Assembly: GCA_902767285.1 (NCBI GenBank)
Contig: CACXHC010000025.1
Location: 1-7,546, forward strand
DNA from: an uncultured Ruminococcus sp.
Lineage (GTDB): Bacteria > Bacillota > Clostridia > Oscillospirales > Acutalibacteraceae
DNA length: 7,546 nt
Direction of reading: 5' to 3'
Shown: positions 1 through 5,260 of the stretch, in pieces
Position numbering within the stretch: position 1 is the stretch's first letter
How the letters are laid out: every line of letters begins with the position of its first letter
Program-made: the position numbers and the translations under genes
The notes under the pieces: model-generated
The model's database searches: none
Told to the model about the DNA's origin: nothing
Seen by the model: only the letters and a program-made list of their open reading frames with translations

Positions 1-48
1 AACCTTTTTTGAAAAAAAGGTTTTCCCAAACCCTTTCCAAAAAACTTT
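1..48 (-). repeat. Inverted copy of right-hand palindromic repeat (B element), cut by window edge
   Basis: The reverse complement of 1-48 matches 7395-7442 with two mismatches by eye. Both copies start AAAGTTTTTTGGAA, continue through a G-rich stretch (GGGTTTGGG) and enter a T-run/A-run hairpin. The stem visible here is 1-10 paired with 13-22; the outer GGG/CCC part of the palindrome would continue left of the window. It is non-coding. The likely nature is a dispersed intergenic hairpin element, an inference from the second copy in this window. Confidence 0.75.
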
Positions 49-93
49 AATTGTGTAAAAATATTTATTGAACAACATAAAATTTATATAGTA

Positions 94-150
94 AAAGTTT
101 TTTTTGCTTCTTTTTTTTTCAAAAAAAAGAAGAAGAAAAAAAGCAACAAA
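94..150. repeat. T-run/A-run hairpin (A element) with two 15-nt A-rich units
   Basis: AAAG plus a T8 run leads into a perfect 12-bp stem (107-118 with 121-132, arms CTTC/GAAG, loop TC). Two 15-nt A-rich units follow (121-135 and 136-150, each an A7-8 run then a G-containing tail). The same hairpin appears inverted at 7312-7337 and 7467-7491, and a variant with different arms lies at 1889-1914. It lies beyond the terminator of the ABC-F gene and has no coding potential. On either strand it could add to transcription termination. Confidence 0.7.
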
Positions 151-180
151 AGGGACTATTGTTTTTTAACAGCCCCTTTT
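148..180 (-). terminator. Intrinsic terminator of the ABC-F gene, probably bidirectional
   Basis: On the minus strand, 180-168 (AAAAGGGGCTGTT) pairs with 160-148 (AATAGTCCCTTTT) in a 13-bp stem with two G-T wobbles and a 7-nt loop. The T4 at the end of the stem is followed by GTTGC and more T-rich sequence. It starts 12 nt past the ABC-F stop codon. The A-run on the opposite side gives a U-tract on the plus strand too, so it could also end transcription entering from the left. Confidence 0.8.
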
Positions 181-191
181 TGTCAATTTGA

Positions 192-1802
192 TTACTTATT
201 CATCTTTTCGGCTTTTTTAGCTTCTATATATTCATCATAGCTGTAAGTTATATCTTTGATGCCGGTGTCCTCAATAACGATAATTCTATTGGCGACAGTT
301 TGTATAAACTCGTGGTCATGCGATGCAAAAAGAACAATTCCCTTAAACGCACAGAGTCCGTTATTGACTGCCGTTATAGATTCAAGGTCAAGATGGTTTG
401 TCGGCTGGTCAAGAATGAGTGCGTTTGAGCCGTAAAGCATCATTCTCGAAAGCATACATCTGACTCTCTCACCGCCTGAAAGAACATTAACAGGCTTGAA
501 AACATCATCACCCGAAAACAGCATTTTACCCAAAAATCCACGCAAATATGATTCCGTACGGTCGTTGGAGTTGTTGTACTGCGAGAGCCAATCAAGAAGA
601 GTCATGTCACAGCCATCAAAAAACTCGCTGTTATCCTTCGGAAAATATGACTGCGTGATTGTACTTCCCCATTTGAATCTGCCTGTATCGGGCTGGATTT
701 TTTCTGTTATAATATCGAACAAAGCAGAAACAGAGTTTTCGTTTTCGCAAAGGAAAGCAACCTTATCGCCTTTTTCGAGTCTGAACGTAACGTTATTGAG
801 GAGTTTTTCGCCATCAATGGTTTTGCTGATTCCCTCAACTTCGAGAATCTCTTTTCCGGGTTCTCTGTCCATATTGAATCCAACCCATGGATAACGTCTT
901 GACGATGCCGGGAGTTCTTCCACTGTTAATTTGTCGAGAAGTTTCTTTCTTGATGTTGCTTGCTTTGATTTCGATTTATTAGCAGAGAATCGAGCAATAA
1001 AACTCTGCAATTCTTTTATTTTATCTTCAGCCTTTTTGTTTTGCTGTTTTATCATCTGCTGAATAAGCTGAGATGACTCGTACCAGAACTCGTAGTTGCC
1101 TACATACATTTTAACTTTGCCATAATCTATATCCACAATATGAGTGCATACCGTATTGAGAAAATGACGGTCGTGCGAAACAACTATAACCGTACCTTCA
1201 AAATCAAGCAGGAAATCCTCAAGCCACGACACAGCCTCAACATCAAGGTTGTTTGTAGGCTCGTCCATAAGAATAATATCGGGACTGCCAAACAATGCCT
1301 GAGCAAGCAAAACTTTGACTTTTTCATTACCTGTCAGAAAACTCATCTGCGTATAGAGAACATCATCGCTAAGACCTAACCCCTGAATGAGTTTCGAAGC
1401 ATCGCTTTCAGCCTCGTAGCCGTTAAGCTCGGCGAACTCGGTTTCGACATCGCCGGCACGCATACCCTCTTCATCGGTAAGTTCGGTTTTGGCGTAAAGC
1501 TCGTCACGCTCCTTCATTATATCGTATAGTTTTTTGTTGCCCATAATGATAGTATCAAGCACCGTGAACTCATCAAAAGCGAAGTGATCTTGCTTGAGAA
1601 CCGACATACGAGTATCCTTTTTTATAACTACCTCGCCGGTGGTAGAGTCCAGCTCCCCCGACAGAATTTTCAAGAAGGTAGATTTGCCGGCACCGTTGGC
1701 ACCTATAACACCGTAGCAGTTGCCCTCGGTGAATTTCAAATCAACGTCCTTGTAAAGCGGAACTCCGCTAAAATTAAGACTCACATTTGTTACAGTTATC
1801 AT
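192..1802 (-). CDS. ybiT: YbiT/YkpA-type ABC-F translation-associated ATPase with degenerate second nucleotide site
   Basis: This soluble 536-residue twin-ABC protein has no membrane segments. NBD1 has an intact Walker A (GANGAGKS, 34-41), a divergent signature (LTGNEKVKV, 156-164), Walker B with catalytic Glu (MDEPTNNLD, 179-187) and switch His210. A charged linker (about 240-300, including KELQSFIARFSANKSKSK) matches the P-site tRNA interaction region of ABC-F factors. NBD2 has a good signature (LSGGERVR, 441-448) and His495, but no P-loop Lys (ENENSVSALF, about 352-361) and Gln466 where the catalytic Glu is expected (LDQPTNHLD). The stretch FAFDEFTVLDTIIMG and the length closely match E. 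coli YbiT as I remember it (about 530 aa). ABC-F proteins bind the ribosomal E site and relieve stalled translation; some relatives give antibiotic protection, but this one reads as the housekeeping type. The start is supported by AGAAAGGGA at 1819-1811, about 8-9 nt upstream. A terminator separates it from the GTPase operon. Confidence 0.9.
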   Translation of the reverse strand: MITVTNVSLNFSGVPLYKDVDLKFTEGNCYGVIGANGAGKSTFLKILSGELDSTTGEVVIKKDTRMSVLKQDHFAFDEFTVLDTIIMGNKKLYDIMKERDELYAKTELTDEEGMRAGDVETEFAELNGYEAESDASKLIQGLGLSDDVLYTQMSFLTGNEKVKVLLAQALFGSPDIILMDEPTNNLDVEAVSWLEDFLLDFEGTVIVVSHDRHFLNTVCTHIVDIDYGKVKMYVGNYEFWYESSQLIQQMIKQQNKKAEDKIKELQSFIARFSANKSKSKQATSRKKLLDKLTVEELPASSRRYPWVGFNMDREPGKEILEVEGISKTIDGEKLLNNVTFRLEKGDKVAFLCENENSVSALFDIITEKIQPDTGRFKWGSTITQSYFPKDNSEFFDGCDMTLLDWLSQYNNSNDRTESYLRGFLGKMLFSGDDVFKPVNVLSGGERVRCMLSRMMLYGSNALILDQPTNHLDLESITAVNNGLCAFKGIVLFASHDHEFIQTVANRIIVIEDTGIKDITYSYDEYIEAKKAEKMNK

Positions 1803-1835
1803 ATTTACTTTCCCTTTCTATTTTACATTCACTCC

Positions 1836-1866
1836 AAAAAAGCCGTTGAGCAGATAAGACTAACGG
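1836..1866 (-). promoter_or_regulatory. Small attenuator-like hairpin in the ABC-F leader
   Basis: On the minus strand CCGTT (1866-1862) can pair with AACGG (1847-1843), extended by AG/CT across a bulged C. The stem is followed by one C and then T6 (1841-1836). It lies about 17 nt before the ribosome binding site of the ABC-F gene. The arrangement resembles a weak intrinsic terminator, as used in attenuation of some ABC-F resistance genes. The stem is short (5-7 bp), no leader peptide starting with ATG is visible, and no convincing promoter was found upstream, so a regulatory role is speculative. Confidence 0.3.
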
Positions 1867-1876
1867 ATATTTAACA

Positions 1877-1914
1877 AAAGTTTTTTTGGCTACTTTTTTT
1901 TCAAAAAAAGTAGC
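1877..1914. repeat. T-run/A-run hairpin (A element variant, GCTAC/GTAGC arms)
   Basis: AAAGTTTTTTTG leads into a perfect 12-bp stem, 1889-1900 (GCTAC plus T7) with 1903-1914 (A7 plus GTAGC), loop TC. It shares its layout with the hairpin at 107-132 but has different, still complementary, arms. It sits between the operon terminator and the ABC-F gene and is oriented like the left copy. Confidence 0.7.
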
Positions 1915-1962
1915 AAGAAAAAAAGCTACAAGAAAAAAGGCAGCAATAAAAAAAGTAGCAAG
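1903..1962. repeat. Four tandem 15-nt repeats
   Basis: Four exact-length units abut: 1903-1917, 1918-1932, 1933-1947 and 1948-1962. Their consensus is AAAAAAAGYAGCAAG; the first and last units are identical and the middle two differ at a few positions. The first overlaps the right arm of the hairpin at 1889-1914, and the last runs into the operon terminator. Because 15 is a multiple of 3, a plus-strand frame through it stays open and reads as a lysine-rich pentapeptide repeat, but there is no evidence that it is translated. Confidence 0.85.
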
Positions 1963-1992
1963 CCATCAAGCACATAAAATGCTTGATGGCTT
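1949..1992 (-). terminator. Intrinsic terminator of the GTPase-GAP1 operon
   Basis: On the minus strand 1992-1980 (AAGCCATCAAGCA) pairs perfectly over 13 bp with 1972-1960 (TGCTTGATGGCTT) around a 7-nt loop. T7 follows 4-5 nt after the stem. It begins 13 nt past the stop codon of the GAP1-like gene. It is the most GC-rich hairpin in this spacer and should uncouple the ABC-F gene from the operon. The U-tract is supplied by the last 15-nt repeat unit. Confidence 0.85.
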
Positions 1993-2005
1993 AAACAACA
2001 AAGTA

Positions 2006-5000
2006 TTATCTTTTGAAAAGTCCACGCAAGCCGCCCTGTTTAGGACTCTCTCTCGTAACATTTATCTCGTACATAGTCATGAGTTCCTGACTGCCGGTTT
2101 TTCGTGCCGCCTGATACAGCGTCTTTTGCTGATTGTGATACAAATGAGGCTGTATCTTATTATGATATATATCCTGACACTCTGGTGAAAGCATAGTTGT
2201 TCTGCCTGCGTTCGACATTTTAGTTATCAGTCTTTCTATACCATCAAGAAAATCATTCTTGATTTTCGGTTTGTAAGAATTATCCGTTCTCGGGTCGTCC
2301 GGCTCAATCATATACAAATACTCCAAGCCGTAGAACAAGTACAGCGGAGCCATCCAGTGATCATCACCGTCACAAATACCCTTGAGGAAGTACAAAGCAT
2401 TATCTTCATTATGTGCCTGACCGTACATTCTGGCAATCGAAAGCAACGTTATTTTCTTTTTATCTATCGATGGATTTTCATTCATTACCTTCGTTTTGTT
2501 TTGGTTAAGCACTCTGTTAATTCTTCTTGCACAGAAAATAAGATTTTCCGCAGTACCCACAGCCACTTCTCCGGTGTTGGCAAGTTCAATAATACTGTTC
2601 AACAAATAGTTATCGCAGACATCGCCTTCGCCGTTGTCTACCATGTAGCACATTTTAACCATATCTCTTTGCTGAGGGTCAAGATTTAAGAACGTTCCCC
2701 AGCCGTAATCCTCAATACCTCTGTATATCAAAGCAATATACTCGTCTTTTATTTCGGGAATTTGAGTAATATCGCCGAGAACAATTCCAAAATATCCCGC
2801 AAACGATGCCATAATGTTATCGCAGTACGGTTTATCTATTATTCTGCTTTCGGTATCAAGAATACCTATCCAGTAATTTTCAATTTGACCTTGTGCAACA
2901 TAATCATATACGCAAGTCCACAAGAACACATATGCCGGTGCGAGCTGTTCAACAAATCCTTCCTGCTCGGCAGTATATATTATCATGTCAAACGCATTCT
3001 GATCTTGAATAAGATACGGCAGCAAATACTCTGTTTTTTCAAGATGTTCAGGGTCGAGCAATGCAAGGAACAGTCCATACATTCTCACCGAACCCATTAT
3101 CTGAGCAATAAGCACATATCTGTTTTCTTCATCGTTGAGTAATATAAATTCGTTTGTATATTCATACGACTTAATGGGATCGTTTGCCTTGAACCCCATA
3201 GCAACACTATCTATACTATTCCATGTTGACTTATAACCAACTTTTGCCAAAAGTCTTGCTTTCTCGATAACATACATACTTTCATAATACTTATCAAGAG
3301 TTTTCTCGCCGACATATTTTTCGGGTGCAAGAAAATCTTCCTGATTCGTATTTTGAATTACCCAAACATACTGGTCAAACCATGTTTTATTAACATATTC
3401 TGTATCGCCCGCAATAATTGCGTGACGAAGTATTTTTATAAATATCGGGAAGAACTCGGGGAATGCCGCAATATCGCACTCCTTCTCCAAACCGAAAATC
3501 GCCTTGCCCATTTTAAGCACCGAGTCACTGTACTGCTCGAAGCGATCCATTTGAGTGCTTATCGCCTTAACGAGTTCATCGGCTGTTTGGGGAGTTACAT
3601 AATTTGTAAGCTCAACTATTCTTCCGCACAACTCGGTAACGTTGTCGGGCGGTGAATCTTTTCTGAGCTGTTTTGCTGTCATTCTCGCACAAAGCTCGAA
3701 ATCTTTATCTGCAAGAGCATTATCATAACATTTCTTTATGACTGCCGAAATATCATCCTTCTGAGGTTTCAGTATTTCCAGATCCTCCGCATCGAGAAGC
3801 AGGCTTAACATGGAAAACGATGGCTTCGCCTTCGGGTCATCAATAAGAGCAGAAAGAAGATTTCCAAATTGCTTTCTGTACTCGTCACCGTCTTTACTTC
3901 CGAGCTGTTGGGCGATCATCTCCTCGGTTTTGTCCTTGGCAGTACCTCGGTTGATGCTGTACATCAAAATTCCGATAAGGTTCGCATAGCAGCTGTTGAG
4001 TTTGACCGTATCGGGATTTTTGAGGAGCTGCATAATTACGTTTTCGAGTTTGCTTGAACAATCGTCCTTGCTCTCTCTCACAGACGTAATGAGCAGCGAA
4101 ACCCCCTTATAAATATTCGGGAAAACCGGCAGTGCCGTACCTATCGAGAGCAGGAAAGAACTCAATGCACCCTGCTCATCAACGGTAACGCCCTCGTGTC
4201 TGTCTTTTTTATTATCCGCCTTGGCGTTCGCCTTATCCGTAAATATATACAAATCGGCAAGAGCATCCATCAGAGCGGGCATTTTGGCGATTTGATCGAC
4301 ATTTTTGCCGAAAGCCGCCTCAATAAATCTATGAAATCTCTCGATTTCCTTAGGATTATTTTTTATTTTCCACAGATATTTTCCGAAAGTACCGGCTTCA
4401 ACCTGTGTATTTATTATATTATCTTTTGTATTAAATAACGAAATATCGCCATCGATGAGGTTATCGGTATATTTTCCCGAAAGCACTCTCAACTGACAAT
4501 CTTTCAAGCTGTTGTCTGTTGGGTTATCGTTCCAGTAAGACACCGCACCAAAGAATCTCGATACACAGTCGGGCAGCAATGCGAGCGTTGATGTAACCAA
4601 CTTTTCGCCGGCTAAACTTCCGCCCTCATCGTCCCACGATTTTTCGGTGATATTTGGAGCAATAACCGCAACCCAACCTTTTGACGAAACGTGATGACAA
4701 ACAGCAGAAATCATTTTTGCAAAAGTTTCCTCGGTAAAACCGCACTCTTCAAAAATTTTGGCATCGACTCTCGGCACGTCCTTATCGGGCATTTTGATTT
4801 TCTCGTTAACGATAACGGGGTTACCGCTGTTAAGACCGCCGTTGGTACGTTTTGCGACTGCTTTATAATCATCAAAACATTTCAGTTCGCAAAGGCTTTG
4901 AGGATATTTAAGAATTTGCTGTCTGTCCTCGCCTTTTTCGTCATCTGCAATAACGTAGGTTTGTGTAAATGAAACCGTACCGCCCGTATCGCACAAATCA

Positions 5001-5260
5001 TGCACTCTGAAAGTTCTCAAAACCAACAAAATTCCTCTGTATGCGAACAGACGCATTACACCTCGGTTATCACCGCTTCCGCCCTTCATGGGAGCATCGG
5101 GGAACTGAGCGTGTTCCGAGATAATTTTGTTCAACTCCTGTTGTCGAGCACTTGGCAAACGACGCATACTTTCGGATATTGCAGCAGTTTTTATTCCTGC
5201 CGAATTAGCCTGATCGTAATAGCCTTTCGCACATCGCAAGATTAAGTGTTGGCCTATCAT
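2006..5260 (-). CDS. GTPase-associated protein 1 (GAP1)-like protein, predicted conflict/stress system component
   Basis: This 1084-residue soluble protein has no signal peptide and no clear membrane segment. The start (MIGQHLILRCAKGYY, then AGIKTAAIS at 21-29) and a strand-rich stretch with GTVSFTQTYVI (94-104) resemble the N-terminal domain of GAP1. Around 228-248, LLPDCV followed by RFFGAVSYWNDNP fits the 'LP..R..hsFsTy' feature I associate with the GAP1 middle domain. Residues about 300-1050 look almost wholly alpha-helical, suggesting a repeat-type scaffold. No catalytic motif or nucleotide-binding loop is recognisable. The protein ends GGLRGLFKR, like its neighbour's tail. GAP1 proteins are known from comparative genomics as partners of DO-GTPases in predicted conflict systems; whether they regulate the GTPase is unknown. 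The ATG overlaps the upstream TGA (ATGA, 5260-5257), with GGTGG about 10 nt upstream as a weak ribosome binding site, so translation is probably coupled. The family call rests on remembered motifs and would otherwise be a hypothetical GTPase partner. Confidence 0.65.
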   Translation of the reverse strand: MIGQHLILRCAKGYYDQANSAGIKTAAISESMRRLPSARQQELNKIISEHAQFPDAPMKGGSGDNRGVMRLFAYRGILLVLRTFRVHDLCDTGGTVSFTQTYVIADDEKGEDRQQILKYPQSLCELKCFDDYKAVAKRTNGGLNSGNPVIVNEKIKMPDKDVPRVDAKIFEECGFTEETFAKMISAVCHHVSSKGWVAVIAPNITEKSWDDEGGSLAGEKLVTSTLALLPDCVSRFFGAVSYWNDNPTDNSLKDCQLRVLSGKYTDNLIDGDISLFNTKDNIINTQVEAGTFGKYLWKIKNNPKEIERFHRFIEAAFGKNVDQIAKMPALMDALADLYIFTDKANAKADNKKDRHEGVTVDEQGALSSFLLSIGTALPVFPNIYKGVSLLITSVRESKDDCSSKLENVIMQLLKNPDTVKLNSCYANLIGILMYSINRGTAKDKTEEMIAQQLGSKDGDEYRKQFGNLLSALIDDPKAKPSFSMLSLLLDAEDLEILKPQKDDISAVIKKCYDNALADKDFELCARMTAKQLRKDSPPDNVTELCGRIVELTNYVTPQTADELVKAISTQMDRFEQYSDSVLKMGKAIFGLEKECDIAAFPEFFPIFIKILRHAIIAGDTEYVNKTWFDQYVWVIQNTNQEDFLAPEKYVGEKTLDKYYESMYVIEKARLLAKVGYKSTWNSIDSVAMGFKANDPIKSYEYTNEFILLNDEENRYVLIAQIMGSVRMYGLFLALLDPEHLEKTEYLLPYLIQDQNAFDMIIYTAEQEGFVEQLAPAYVFLWTCVYDYVAQGQIENYWIGILDTESRIIDKPYCDNIMASFAGYFGIVLGDITQIPEIKDEYIALIYRGIEDYGWGTFLNLDPQQRDMVKMCYMVDNGEGDVCDNYLLNSIIELANTGEVAVGTAENLIFCARRINRVLNQNKTKVMNENPSIDKKKITLLSIARMYGQAHNEDNALYFLKGICDGDDHWMAPLYLFYGLEYLYMIEPDDPRTDNSYKPKIKNDFLDGIERLITKMSNAGRTTMLSPECQDIYHNKIQPHLYHNQQKTLYQAARKTGSQELMTMYEINVTRESPKQGGLRGLFKR

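Noticed and set aside
192..1802. ABC-F gene as an antibiotic-resistance (ARE-type) determinant or member of the GTPase operon
   Set aside because: Motifs and length fit the YbiT/YkpA housekeeping branch, and a strong terminator plus about 200 nt separate it from the GAP1-like gene.
1821..1826. TAAAAT on the minus strand as a -10 for the ABC-F gene
   Set aside because: Transcription would start inside the ribosome binding site, and no -35 is present at a suitable distance.
1886..2188. Plus-strand open frame with lysine-rich pentapeptide repeats
   Set aside because: It would start within a T/A hairpin, its repeats come from the 15-nt tandem DNA repeat, it crosses the operon terminator and then runs antisense into the GAP1-like gene. 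No ribosome binding site is visible.
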